From positions 7,306,001-7,370,000 of the forward strand of contig OY987233.1 of NCBI GenBank assembly GCA_963920705.1: a DNA stretch of 64,000 nt, written 5' to 3'. Positions 27,786 through 40,800 of the stretch are shown one piece after another. Numbering within the stretch: the first letter of the stretch is position 1; every line of letters begins with the position of its first letter. This stretch comes from Odiellus spinosus. Taxonomy: Eukaryota > Arthropoda > Arachnida > Opiliones > Phalangiidae. A program made the position numbers and the translations under genes. Below the pieces are notes generated by a model. The model ran no database searches. It saw nothing but the letters and a program-made list of their open reading frames with translations, and had not been told where the DNA came from.

Positions 27786-29896
27786 TAAACCTCAAAAGTA
27801 ACTAGAGTCAGAAGTCTATAAAATCCCTTAAGGGAAAGTACGCAACTCCCTATTCTTGTTACGTTAAAAAAGTGAAACAGAAGAAAAAGGTTATGAGCTC
27901 GTGGACTAGCAGCAACTATTGCTAAAATTCACAGTGAAGAATGCAACATTTCTCGCACTACATACTGATATTTTGTAGGTCGTGAACTACATTTAATTGT
28001 AAACAAAATTGTAACATTGTCAGCTAGATAAGGAGAACCTCTTGTTTCATATTAAAACTCAAGAGTTTGATTCTAATTCCCTCCAAAGGGGGGTTTTGTA
28101 GACTTCCAATAAATAAATTTGTGGTTAAATTATTTGAAGCCTTTTTTTTTTTTTTTTTTTTTTTTTGTCAGAATGTTTTGGATACACTAATATTATTTAA
28201 AAAAATATTTGTTTCAAAATTTTAAGATAGATTTACTCCCAATTTATATTTTGGGGATTATTATGTTTGAAATATACTTTTTACACTTAAATAACCCATT
28301 TGATATTTAGTTAGCAAACTAATGGTTTTAATTTATAATATGGACCAGAATGCCAAGCCTAAAACGAGCATTGGCACTCTCTTAAGCTGGATGCACACAG
28401 GTGGCGCGTGAGTGAGCAGATTGAGGCACCGAAGTTGTATAGATATTTTTATCTGTTTGCGAGATAACTTACAAAAATTGATTATCTCCCCAATTTTGCC
28501 ATTGACTTTAATAAGTAATGTACACTGGAAATCCAGCTTTTCAAGCGACTATTAGGTGTGGATTAATCATGCTAGAAACCCACGAAATCTAAGGGCACAT
28601 GAAAGTTTTAAGTGTACGTGATTGCTCAAGCGACTTCAGTATGCATCCACCTTCTCTTCAAGAAGAGTTTTAAGAAAATAAATACTAACCATGTGAGGAT
28701 TAACCCAAGTGTCGGCTCTCATAGAGTCACTTAACCAAGTACGTAAGTAACTAGCATTATTTGGTTAAGTTTAGCTGGAAAAACAACAATGAGTCATGAA
28801 AGGTAGCGTGAGAGTCTGGTGCGAAAGAGACAAACACCAAAGCAATCAGAACGGTCACAGTCAAGACTTGCTTTAACATTATAAATGCGTTATTTTGCAA
28901 ACAGTGCTTGATGAAGAGTGTACATTCACTTTGCAAAGATAGCGGAAAAGGTGGAAAAAAATTGTTTGTTGAAATATTTCAAGTCTTGATGTGTTAACTA
29001 CAGGGTCAAGTTTCATGCTCATGATAAGCGGGGATTGTGAATCTTACGCTGAGAGTAATTATACTTATGTTCCTGGTTCAATTGTGAATAAAATAATAAT
29101 TGTAACTTAGTCCTATTGTATTGATTTGAGATATAATATGGAATATAATAAATTGTTGAACATTATTATTGTTGGTTTCTTTCAAATATCCGATATCAAG
29201 AATAAGATAATTACACAAGTAATGCTCGTGATTCCATAATGCCTTTAGCCCTAAATTGAACAACCTATTGTGGGGGAGGTTTCTTTTGAAGCCTGTTAGG
29301 CGGAGTGACCTTAGCAAAATGAGCTAAATTTTTTGCCTCCACCAATGTTCATACAACATTTTAAAAAGGAATTTCCCTGATATTTCCAGGAATGGGATAT
29401 TTTCTACCTAGTGTCATAGTCCATATCCAGAAGTGGATGCCAAAGAATACATTCTCAAAGCTATTGACTAAAGTTATTACTAGGGGTGTGCGAGTACTCG
29501 CAAATTGCGAGTACTCGGTCGCGAGTCCGAGTCCGAGTACTCGGACTCGCAACACGTTTTTCCAGGACTCGCGCGAGTACCCGAGTCCTCCACCAAGGCT
29601 AAAAATTACTCGCATAGGACTCGCAATAGGTATAAAAATCGGACGAGTCCTAATTTTTGGGGGGAGTTTATATTTTTACAGCAGTTTCTATACATTTAGT
29701 TAATTTACTTTACCTTTTAGCACTTTTACTACTTAAAAAATCCTTTATCACCGAAAATTCCAATACAGTAGTAAATGGTATAGGTGGGTAAACTTCATCT
29801 TTGATTTGCCACAGCCAACTTTGATCCCTCTTATTTTGTGCCGCCCTGGCTTCAAAATATAGAAATCAAAGTTGGCTGTACATATAAATAGGCATT

Positions 29897-30008
29897 AAAG
29901 GCGGATGCACACTGATTAATCTAGGGAAATTTTAGATAACTTGCCCATATAGATCTATTGTAAAACGACCTTGAACCACAGAAGATTTTTCAGTGTGCCT
30001 CCAGCTTT
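29897..30008. mobile_element. 112-bp MITE nested in the hAT element
   Basis: Ends are AAAGGCGGATGCACACTGA and the near-inverse TCAGTGTGCCTCCAGCTTT. TTAA overlaps both boundaries (29895-29898 and 30007-30010), suggesting a TTAA target. It is related to the GGATGCACAC pair near 28.4-28.6 kb. Confidence 0.7.
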
Positions 30009-30121
30009 AAATTTCCTCTTGGCGACGCCTTGTGATTGGCTATTTCAGTTTCAACAATCCATCCCAAAATAGTTCAATGTGTTCAAGCCGTAGTTGCGGT
30101 TTAGAAAACGTGAAAATCTAG

Positions 30122-30254
30122 GCTTCTCTATGGAATTTTAATACAGAGACTTCTCTCTACAAAATGTGATTGGCTGGTTCAAACTGAACCAGCCAATCAC
30201 ATTTTATGTAAATGTAGAGAGAGAAGCCTCTGTATTGTAATTCCATAGAGAAGC
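30122..30254. repeat. Near-perfect long hairpin (~130 bp)
   Basis: GCTTCTCTATGGAATT...GATTGGCTGGTTCA pairs with TGAACCAGCCAATC...AATTCCATAGAGAAGC with a minimal loop. It lies inside the hAT element. Transcribed, it would give a stable long hairpin RNA; no evidence of expression is available. Confidence 0.85.
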
Positions 30255-30469
30255 ATTAACTAAAACATTTAAAAATTTGGGACTCGTCTTGGACTCGGCT
30301 AGAAATTTTGGACTCGTATTGGACTCGAAACCATTTCTTAAGGACTCGAAGACTCGTCGAGTCCAGTTTTTCAGGACTCGGACTCGGACGAGTCCAGTTT
30401 TCCAGGACTCGGGACTCGACTCGAAACCAAAAAAACAGGACTCGCACACCACTAGTTATTACAAATTAC

Positions 30470-30662
30470 AGCAACTGGCGGCTCTAGAGTTTCTCCTAAA
30501 TTCCCACTTTTCTGCTACACAATTAATTTACCTTACCGAAGGCAGGAGGGAGGTGTTTATAAGTGTGTGTGTGTCCTATTGGCTCCTGCCTTTGTCAAGG
30601 CATATTTGGCGTGCATCAGGGAAGAGACTTTTACAGAGGCTCCTCCAGAGCCGCCAGTTGCT
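30470..30662. mobile_element. ~190-bp MITE with AGCAACTGGCGGCTCT ends
   Basis: AGCAACTGGCGGCTCTAGAG at the left is matched by CTCCAGAGCCGCCAGTTGCT at the right (one mismatch). It lies 15 bp right of the hAT element. The target duplication is not clear. Confidence 0.75.
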
Positions 30663-30786
30663 TTAAATTGTGTTATAAAACTAGAAATTTTGAATAGTCA
30701 TAGAAAAATTTAGGACCCAAATTGGTTGGAATTCTCCCATATTTGAGGACAAGTCCAAAGAGTGGAAAATAAAAAGATTTACTCAC

Positions 30787-30860
30787 CCATGTACAGTTTT
30801 TCTCTTCAAGATGATTTATCTGTTCAAAATAATTGTCATCTACCATTTCAAAACAATTTG
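30787..30860 (-). CDS. Possible isolated exon, unassigned
   Basis: On the minus strand, an acceptor GCAG at 30864-30861 and a donor GTGAGT after 30787 bracket a frame reading NCFEMVDDNYFEQINHLEEK followed by NCTW, which looks like coiled-coil protein. The required incoming phase (1) does not match the end of the last assigned PPP1R21 exon (phase 0). A later internal acceptor (GAACAG, giving INHLEEKNCTW) would match. It may be an extra PPP1R21 exon, part of another transcript, or chance. Confidence 0.2.
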
Positions 30861-31855
30861 CTGCGGTATTAATTTAAAGAGTGTTTTTTACTCGAACCTT
30901 TGGCTTGGTATACTTTGCATCAGTTAACAAAAATTCACATAGAAATTGGTTATATTATTTCATAGCTTAATCAAAAATTGGTCCCTTATAGTTTTTTTTT
31001 ACAATCACCACACGACCAGTCGCGCTATTTGTAACTTCATTTACTTTTGGACTTTTTAACATTCTGAAACATTTTAAAATAAAATTAATGAACTTAAATA
31101 CGATTCTTTACTCTTAAAATATTGTATAATAGCCCCCCATCCCACAAAGAAAGATTAGAAAAGGTAATTTCTCAATTTGCATTCAAAAATTTAAAATTGC
31201 CCATTCCAGTCTTCTGTACAAATACTTTGTAGTTCAAGTCAGTATTTCGATACAATGATTTCTATCAACTTCGAAATCGTAAAAGTAAATGATTGAAAGG
31301 TTATTCTTAAGTTTGATATCGAGAAAAACTCAGTTTTAGTATTCCTGATATGATTCCCTTTGAATCACGAAGGCTCAATTGTGAAAACGCGAGGGTACCG
31401 ATACTTTTTCCGATTTTAGATGGTAACACTTTTATTACTATGCCATGGGCTCCAGCCAGTTTTGTCAGATGTGGTTTGAAAACATTCTTAATTTATTTAG
31501 CCTGGTTAAACTAATACACGCATGTGATGAAAGAATTTATCCCTTCAAAGTTGCTGTACCCAATCAAATCACAAAACTATAACCATAGAGAGGGCACACT
31601 GAGGGTTCTTACAACTTTTACAATATATACCGATTTTCCTGAAATCTGCTGGTTTTTCCACAAATATTTCCAGGTTCAAGACCATCGAATATATTAAGAT
31701 AAACTCAACCCACTAAACTATCCATTTCCGTCAATAAAATGTAGTAATAACACTGGGACACCTTGGAGTGGTTTTTAGTCTATTTGATGAAATAACACCA
31801 TTTGGACCAAAATATGCCCAAACCTTAAATTTCCCTCAATTTAAAAAAAACTTAC

Positions 31856-34800
31856 CGAATGTCTCAAGGAGTCGATTTCCTCCTTTTGAGTGGTAAGTTT
31901 ATCATTCATGATGGAGAGATGCTCAGTCATAGAGCTCAATTGATCTTCATACCCGCTAATAGTGGTTTCCAGTTTTTCCTGAAACATTTAAAGTATAATC
32001 TTTTGAAATTAATATACAGTGATAAAACTTCGGTTAAAAAATAAGTTCATTGCGTACCTTTAGTTGATGAATAGTATTTTTGGCTTCAGTCAGTTCTTTT
32101 CCATATACGGCACACTGTTCTTCAGTAACTTTTAATTTTTGATAAATAGCAGTGCACTGTAAGAAGAATAAATCAAATAAGGCTGTTTCTATTTGGGCCA
32201 AAATAGCCATAACGTCTATTCAGGTCCTAGTTTTGGGCAGCTATAGGCCCAAACATTGAGCCGAAATAGCAAGTAAAAGGGTTATGGCTATTAAGGCCCA
32301 ATTTTTGGGCCTAAATAGCCACTTCGATCAAGGAAACTTAAAAGGAATGATAAAAAATGACGAAACAGTTTCTTGATAGATTTTACATTTTTATTTATCT
32401 ACGTTATAGATTCTGATCAACCTTTTCAGTTTCCCGCTACAAAATCAAACTATCCTAGGTGGAGCTATTTAAACTACTTTCTTGTATTAAAATTCCTAAC
32501 TTTTAACGCTTGATTACAAGGTGACTATATCTTCTATAAAGATATCAAATATTCCTTGAAAGTCAGTTTGAGACACTCATTCTGTCTATAATACAAACAG
32601 GTCAAGTGACGCGTTCCCGCTTGGAACATGTTTGGGATTAACCCTTACCAAAAAAGTTAGTCATAAGAGGTCTTGGGAAAGTCTTTCGGGTGTCTTATGT
32701 ATTTATAAGAGTCTTGGGGAAGTCTTTCGGGTGTCTTATGTATTCCTAAGAGGTCTTGGGGAAGAATTCTTGGGAGATCTTAAAGACTTCCCCAAGACCT
32801 TTTTAGTGTTCTTGAGGACCTCTTCACATCAGACTAACTTTTTTGGGTAAGGATAAGACTGTCAGGGGTCACGCTCATTTTGTGGAATCATGAAAAGTAA
32901 TTTCAAACACAAGCAGTCAACTAAGTCAAACTTTTTAAAACAATTTCTTCAAATCAAGACAATACTTTTTCATCATTTTTCATTTTATACCTGCACATCC
33001 CCACTAATATAAGTCTTTAAATAGTAACAAACCTCATTCTGAAAGGCAAGAGCTTTTGTATCAGCAAGTTGTAACTTAATAACCAAGGTTTGAATATGTT
33101 CTCTGACGCAAGCTTCCATATCAGATTCATTTACGTCATATTTATTAGCTTCGAACTGGAAAATTTATGCCAATAACTTGAGACTATAGTACTTTCTAGT
33201 AACCTTGATTCTAGTAAAGTTTATGTAAACGAGAATTGGCACTTTCTCCCTTTACTAGGATCAAGTTCATTCCCAAGGTTACAAAAGACAGAAGCAACAA
33301 GAACCGATAGTTGATATTAAATACAAGATCAATTAGGAGTTTGAGTCTGCGTAGTGCGTAGCAGACCAACCTATTTAACATATAAAGCTGAAAGGCACAG
33401 AGTCTATCACCATAATAACTTGAGCCTTTAAGAATCTTTAATCAATTTTAGGATCTCTAAATTTAACACTAAAAATTTCCATTATGACCGTTCCAAAAAG
33501 GTTTCAAAGTGTCTAGTGCGAATGAGGATATTGTCTTAAAACATCAAAACTGCAAGAAAGGATTGTGAAATTAAGCTCGAAGAAATTTCAGATTTATATC
33601 AACTGGACTCAATCGAGCTTTGAAATGAGTGAACCGAAAGCGTTTGTTAGTTAGAAATGTGAGATTTAGAGTTAAATTTGTTCTCGAACGATATTTCATT
33701 GGTATAAGCAACTAACTTTTCTCATGAATTTTTAGTCTTAATATTTCTTTGAAAAGGATTTAGGCTTAGTTATCTTAGTTCACGACTTAGATAATTAACT
33801 ATAAATTACAGCTACACCTTTTGTCAGTTTTTATATCGTTTCATGCATATTTTAATAGTCCAAATAACTTTGTATCAGAGCCTAGTATCCCCTTATTTTG
33901 ATCTTTGTCAATTTGAACTCTCACCAGTCACCAAACATGTGAATTTAATTTCCAAGAATCTAAAGAATTAGCTGCATGCTGAGGTAAAACATTTTTTGAC
34001 AGAATTTGAAAACAAGACTATTCCTCAGCTTCTACACGCGTGAAAGGAAGGTCGGGGTAGAAGATTCAGGGTCTCCACTGAGTTCTACACTCCCAATTGA
34101 TCACACTCTTATTACTGATTAAATTAAACCAGATTACCTTCATCTCTCGTTTTTGTTTTGTTTGTAGTAACTGACATTCTAGCATCCAGTGTTCCTTTTC
34201 CTAACATTAACAAAATTATATTAAATTTGAGAGTCAAACTGGGAACTAGATAAATTTCTTAGTCGCAAGATGTGTTTCGATGTGATGGATTAATGTAAGT
34301 AGCTAAAACACAACCAGTAGAAATCAAGCCTTGGTTTATTTTGAAACACACCTTGAAGGGTTCAGGAAACCCGTCTTCAAGATTTTCAAGATACTGCAGG
34401 GCTCCCAGAGCATAGCCCAAAAAAATTATAGGTATTATAGGTTTTAAAAGCCAAGAATAAAGGTTATTTATAGGTCCTAAAATATCCATTAATAGGACTT
34501 TTTATAGGTTTTTAGTGTAAAAAGATTGGGGTTTTATAGGTAGGTTAGGCTGACATGTAATGCAACATAGGTTCTTTAGCCTCTAGACCTGTCCCTCTAC
34601 CTTTCTTTGGCACTGCTAGCTACTCACGCTCCCTCCCGAAAGTCTACCTAACCTCTAATAAAATAGAGTAATAATTTCCAGTGACCTAGCGGAGGATTAA
34701 ACGTTTCTGCCACAGCTTTGGTTTTTGCGAACATTTGCACTTTTTCAAGCAAAAGTATAATTTTTATAGTTATATGGATCATTCATTTCGAATTTTATCA

Positions 34801-37800
34801 GAGAAATTTAACAAATTACCCAAAAAATAGGTATTATAGGTTTTTATAGGATCACTTCAGAATTATAGGTAATTATAGGTATTATAGGTGGTTTGGGAGC
34901 CCTGACTGCCCAAATTGTGAAGGCATGCATCGAATCTTCTTACTTTGGTTTCAATGAGAAATATCCTAATAATTGATGTAACTACTTCTGGTTAAAACTA
35001 ATCATATGACGTCATTCCTCACTATTTACAGTACATATGTTAAAAGTTATCCATAAATCAGTCTATTCAGAACTATGTTCTGTCCAAAATTGTGAAGGCA
35101 TGCATCGAATCTTCTTTACATGGGTTTCAATGAGAAATATCCTATTAATTGAAGATTCCTAATTTTTGATGTAACTACTTCTGCTTAAAACTAATCATAT
35201 GACGTCATTCCTCACTATTTACAGTACGCGTGTTAAAAGTTATCCATAAATCAGTATATCCAGAATTATGTTCTGTCCAGAATTGTAATGGCATGCATCG
35301 AATCTTCTTTAGATGGGTTTCAATGAGAAATATCCTAATAATTGAAGATTCCTAATTTTTGATGTAACTACTTCTGGTTAAAACTAATCATATGACGTCA
35401 TTCCTCACTATTTACAGTACGCGTGTTAAAAGTTATCCATAAATCAGTCTATCCAGAATTATGTTCTGTCAAAAATTGTAATGGCATGCATCGAATCTTC
35501 TTTACATGGGTTTCAATGAGATTCCTAATTTTTGATGTAACTACTTCTGGTTAAAACTAATCATATGACGTCATTCCTCACTATTTACAGTACATATGTT
35601 AAAAGTTATCCATAAATCAGTCTATTCAGAACTATGTTCTGTCCAAAATTGTGAAGGCATGCATCGAATCTTCTTTACATGGGTTTCAACGAGAAATATC
35701 CTAATATTTGAAGATTCCTAATTTTTGATGTAACTACTGGTTAAAACTAATCATATGACGTCATTCCTCACTATTTACAGTACGCGTGTTAAAAGTTATC
35801 CATAAATCAGTCTATCCAGAACTATGTTCTGTCCAAAATTGTGAAGGCATGCATCGAATCTTCTTTAGATGGGTTTCAATGAGAAATATCCTATTAATTG
35901 AAGATTCCTAATTTTTGATGTAACTACTTCTGCTTAAAACTAATCATATGACGTCATTCCTCACTATTTACAGTACGCGTGTTAAAAGTTATCCATAAAT
36001 CAGTATATCCAGAATTATGTTCTGTCCAGAATTGTAATGGCATGCATCGAATTTTCTTTACATGGGTTTCAATGAGAAATATCCTAATAATTGAAGATTC
36101 CTAATTTTTCTTGTAACTACTTCTGGTTAAAACTAATCATATGACGTCATTCCTCACTATTTACAGTATGCGTGTTAAAAGTTATCCATAAATCAGTCAA
36201 AAAATATGGGTTTGGCTGACATGTAATGCAATATAGGGTCTATAGCCTCAAGGCTAGTCCCTCTGCCTTTCTTTGGCACTACTAGCTACTCACGCCCCCT
36301 CCCGAAAGTCTACCTAACCTCTAATAAAATAGAGTAATAATTACCAGTGACTTAGGAGAGGAAACCTTTCTGCCACAGCTTTGGTTTTTGCGAACATTTG
36401 CACATTTTCAAGCAAAAGTATAATTTTTATAGTTATATGGATCATTCATTTTGAATTTTATCAGTGAAATTGAACAAATTACCCAAAAAATAGGTATTAT
36501 AGGTTAAAAAGTGAAATTATAGGTTTTCATAGGATCACTTCAGAATTATAGGTAATATAGGTGGTCTGGGAGCCCTGGATACTGTTTTAATGGTAGAAAA
36601 TAGCGTAAAAAATGGACAAAACATTAAATTTGGTCATAAATGGATCTACTTAAATGGATCCATAAAATGGTGGTTATCATCATCTTGAAAAGCAATTCAA
36701 TATTCAATCAAGGAACAGCTAGAGCTAGTCACGTGAGCTTAACGAGTTAAGCTAGACAAGTTAATTTTTACATATTTAATCATGAATAAACAATAACTAA
36801 AAAAAAAATTACCTATACCCTATCCTATACCAATTAAACAATTTCACTCCGATAAGATCTTTCCAATTGCTTTTACGCTAAGACTAATTCAGGACTAAAT
36901 ATGATTGAAAGTAAAGAGCTTTGGAGGAGTGTCTAAGGGTGCCATAGTTACACTCTAATGAAACAGGTGTTTCGAGTGCGATGAGCCAATCCTTATTTGG
37001 CTGGAAACAATATTTTTATGGCGACTGGCCATTGCATTGCTTTGTTTTGAACTAACATATACTGGAGATTTGTTCAAAATGACCTTTTTTAATTAGATTA
37101 AGAATATTTTTCCATTTTGAAAACTGATTTTCTGGTCCCGTTGAAGGGAAAATAATCGGAATATTAATTATACGCTTACCTGTTCAAGTTTAGTGACTTT
37201 AGATTCTAAGGATTGCAACTTAAAATTGAGAGGAAATTAAGAAACTTTGTTGAATTACCAAATTAAATTAACTTGTAATAGTAGAGCTTACTTGATGTCT
37301 TATCATATCTTGGTTATCCGTGAAGTAATTAATAGATTCTTGATTCTTTATCGCTAAACAATACGGAACTTCCTTAGGTTGGTCCTTCAATAATTTAAAT
37401 TTGATTACTATCCTATATAAGTAGAAATAAATTTACTACGAACCTCTTCTATGGAATTTAGATATTTTTTAGCTCTAATTCTGAAACCAGTGACTGCACC
37501 ATTCACCGAAGCTGTTTTACGCAATGGACCAAACAGTTTTGTAGGGTTAAAAATATTTTTCTTTGGAAGATCTGAAAGCAACTATAAAACGAAATATATT
37601 CGAGAATGTTCCTTCTCAAATATTTTGCATTGATCAAAATTACCTTATCTAGAATATTAACTATAGAAACTAGGCAAGATAGTAAACATTCGTCGGTATT
37701 TCTAGTTTCAGTGTTGACAGTCGGTAATTCATGTTCAACCGCTATTTTGAAACTAAACTGTTTTCTAGCCTCTGAATTAAAAATTTTATGGTTAAACTCC

Positions 37801-40800
37801 ATTCACAAATGACCATGTTAAAGAAGACGGGCAGTTCCTGACTCAATTCGAGTCTTGTCAAATTGATCTTGGGGCAAGCTCGTGAATTTAATCTTTAGAA
37901 AATTAAAGTTCGGGAGACTAATTTTACTTACGTGTGATGTCGGTTTTATTTCTCATTTCAACGTGCTCCCATAGAAAATGGAAAAAAATCGCCTAATTTG
38001 ATCAAATGGCTCAAATCAAACTTATGCAATAACCTGCGAATTCAACCAGAGTGGGCCAAAGGCATTTTAAAATTTGGTCCACTATTTTTTAATTTGGGTT
38101 ATGTCACTTGGTCTATGTCTATTTGGTCAAATTCTGCTGAAATTTACCAACTTAGATCTTTTTTGACCAAATTATATTTTTCCGAATTTGGATGGGAGAG
38201 CACTGAAGTAAAACCAGCCCGGGGAATTTTTAAATTTCTAAAGATTAAATTCGCGACCTTGGCACGAGATCAAGTCGACAAGGCCTGAGACGGGTTGCGC
38301 GTCAGCTTAAAATGCATTTCTTACCGTCAAAGGTCTCCAATAAAAATTGAACAGATGCAATAAGTTTCTCAAAGACAAAATTTAGACTGTCAGTAATTTT
38401 ACCGTCAGTTCTTAAAAACGCTGAAAATGGGAATCTTACGTTAAACCAAGTTAAAGTGGAGTTTGAGAAATCGGACGAAGAACCAGTTCCTTCAACAATA
38501 TATATTGGTCACATGTCAAGATTAAAAGAAGCCAATATTTGTTATGGTTACAAATGTGTTTGAATTTCCCATAGTTACCAAAGGACCAATCAGAGCAAAG
38601 AGTTTCCCCAATAACATTGTTGAACAGTAACAAAACGAACCACTTTAAGCAGATTACACTGATTTAATAGATTAAAATTAAGACTGGGATGATGAATATG
38701 TTGAAGAACAACAAAAAGAAGGGCTAGCAAACAACAATTAGGAAACAAAGAATGGCTTTTAGGCGAAATATTGTTTTAAAAGTGCCAAAGCCCTTTGATT
38801 AAGCTAATTTTTCATTTTTTTGTCAGTGTACGGAAACCGTTGCTTCAACTATATTCGTGTAAACAATTCAGAAAGACGATGCTTTTCAAGGCTGAAATTT
38901 GATTGGCCTGTTGGTAATGGTAGTGAAATTCAAATACGTTTTTAAGATATAAAACAGAAATGTAGCCTACGCGAACAAGTATGCGTTTTTCGTTTGATTT
39001 CTCTAATATTTTTGGGAGAGCGATCTTAGAAAGTTAACGGGTAAAATATCAAGACAGCAAGCAAAATTTACTTTTAAAGATAGTTTAGAGTAATTTATAA
39101 AATGAAATATCAAGGATAGAGTCATGATAAGCTTGAGATATAAATTTTAACAGCACTACAAGAAATGATTGTTATTTAAATATGAAGTAGAAATAAAACT
39201 AACTGTAACTGCTGAGAAGAAGCAGCCATCTCTCGACTCGCGTAAAAGCTCTTACTATTTGAACAGTTAGTTTTTCTAATAACTGTAAGGAATCGGCGAG
39301 CCGAGGAATGTTTTCGGACATCGTTCGCTTCATCTGCAAACTAAAAGATTATTACTGAAACCTCGAGAAGCTAGCAGACTGGCATGTTTTGCGTAGTTAG
39401 AAATAATACGTTTCTTATCTCACCTTATCAAAATATACGGCAAAATTTTCTCAAGATAGGAAACGTAGCTGGAGACGCAACCCACGAATAAAGAGCATTT
39501 AAAGGCATCGGACTAAAAAAAATTCAGTTTGGGTCAATTTCTATTTTTTAACTGGCTGACATACCTAACGGGGTGATACTCAAAGTTTGCCATAATTTTA
39601 GTGAAAATGGTAACAAAATATTTTAAAAGTAACTAAATACTGAAGTAACTAAAAATGAGTTGCTTTGGCCAAATTTTATGAAATACTGTATATTTTATCG
39701 CCAGTAAATGTTAATTATGTTTCCTAGGTGGCCCAACGCCAGGAAATGTTAATTGCAGGGAGCCCAGCAATAAATTTCAATTCCTTATAGCTAATATAGG
39801 ATTATTTCCAAAATATAGGATTATACAGGATAAAAATTAGGTTTCATAAGATAATATAGAACAAATTATTTCAAATAAAGGAATTTGCAAGGCAAATTTA
39901 TTTTAAAAAAGGCTATTTTATTTTCCAGTTATACGGAAATTTAGATATTGAACTCACATGAAACAGTTAATTGCGAAAAGCAGTATACAACCCATCCTGA
40001 AAAAAGTTAGTCTGATCTGAAGAGGTCCTCAAGAACACTACAGTCTTGGGGTCTGCTTAAGCAAATCATTCAAGTTTTTGACAGCCCAGCGATATTTTTT
40101 GATTCAAAAATGTCTATTAACTCAAACTACTAACACTTTATAGGACATTTCAAGGAAGTACATCATAATATAGGACCACTGGGCTCTATGTAATTATGTT
40201 TCCTAGTGGCCATTGCCAGTCAATGTTAATAATGCTTCCTAGGTGGGCACTAACTAAAAGAAAGATGTAATTGATGCATGTCTCAAGATTGTAAGAGTGT
40301 AGATTTGGGTTTCGGTGCCGAGAGACAACACGTTTTTTCCCACACCATATTCACGCTTTAATCTTATCTACCCTTAAGCTTAAAGGGAGGATGCAACCTA
40401 ACAACAAGTGATTTTTTATTGATTCCTTATTGTTTAAATAGGCCTAATGCACTATTTAAAAAATTTACAAACAAATATTTATCTAGAAATAAATTTTAAA
40501 CTAACCCAAAAAATAGGCTTAGCGGGATTCATGGAGATCCTGACTTCCTCGCGTGTAAGGTCTAGCGACCAATCGAACGCGATTGTAGGTCTCACGCTAA
40601 CGTCGGGCCTTGGCTCATTGGTTGCTAGACCTTACACGGAGGCAATTCAGGTTCTCCATGAATCCCACTAAGCCTATTTTGGTGGTAAGTTTTAAATTTA
40701 TTTCTAGTTTACTATTTGTTTTGTAAACTTTTTACTGGTGGATTAGGCCTATTTAAACGGTAATTAATTGATAAAAAAATCACTTGTTATTAGGTTGCAT

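Larger units (their letters stand above)
29481..30454. mobile_element. hAT-type element with 8-bp duplication and GAGTCC-rich ends
   Basis: The element starts TAGGGGTGTGCGAGTACTCG and ends with the near-inverse GACTCGCACACCACTA. It is flanked by a perfect 8-bp direct repeat GTTATTAC (29473-29480 and 30455-30462). Both subterminal regions are dense in GAGTCC/GGACTCG, likely subterminal transposase-binding repeats. It contains a nested 112-bp MITE (29897-30008) and a long hairpin (30122-30254). No transposase is encoded; the 60-130-codon open frames are by-products of the GAGTCC repeats. Confidence 0.92.
24897..31855. other. Gene-poor, transposon-rich stretch between convergent 3' ends
   Basis: The final exon of EGLN (plus) and any terminal exon of PPP1R21 (minus) should lie here, but neither could be assigned with confidence. 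Recognisable content includes TIR fragments at 27053-27610 (AACACGGAG ends), a small inverted-repeat element at about 27620-27785, a poly-T run at 28142-28166, a MITE-like pair at about 28390-28640 (GGATGCACAC/ATGCATCC), and the hAT MITE complex at 29481-30454. Confidence 0.45.

Noticed and set aside
30277-30666. Plus-strand 129-codon frame
   Set aside because: It is built from GGACTCG repeats of the hAT element and the adjacent MITE.
37977-38288. 96-codon plus-strand frame beginning MIKWLKSNLC
   Set aside because: It lies entirely within a foldback family B element in a PPP1R21 intron.
38451-38633. Minus-strand 60-codon frame as a missing PPP1R21 exon
   Set aside because: No matching motif, and the flanking exons join in phase without it when the donor at 39203 is used.
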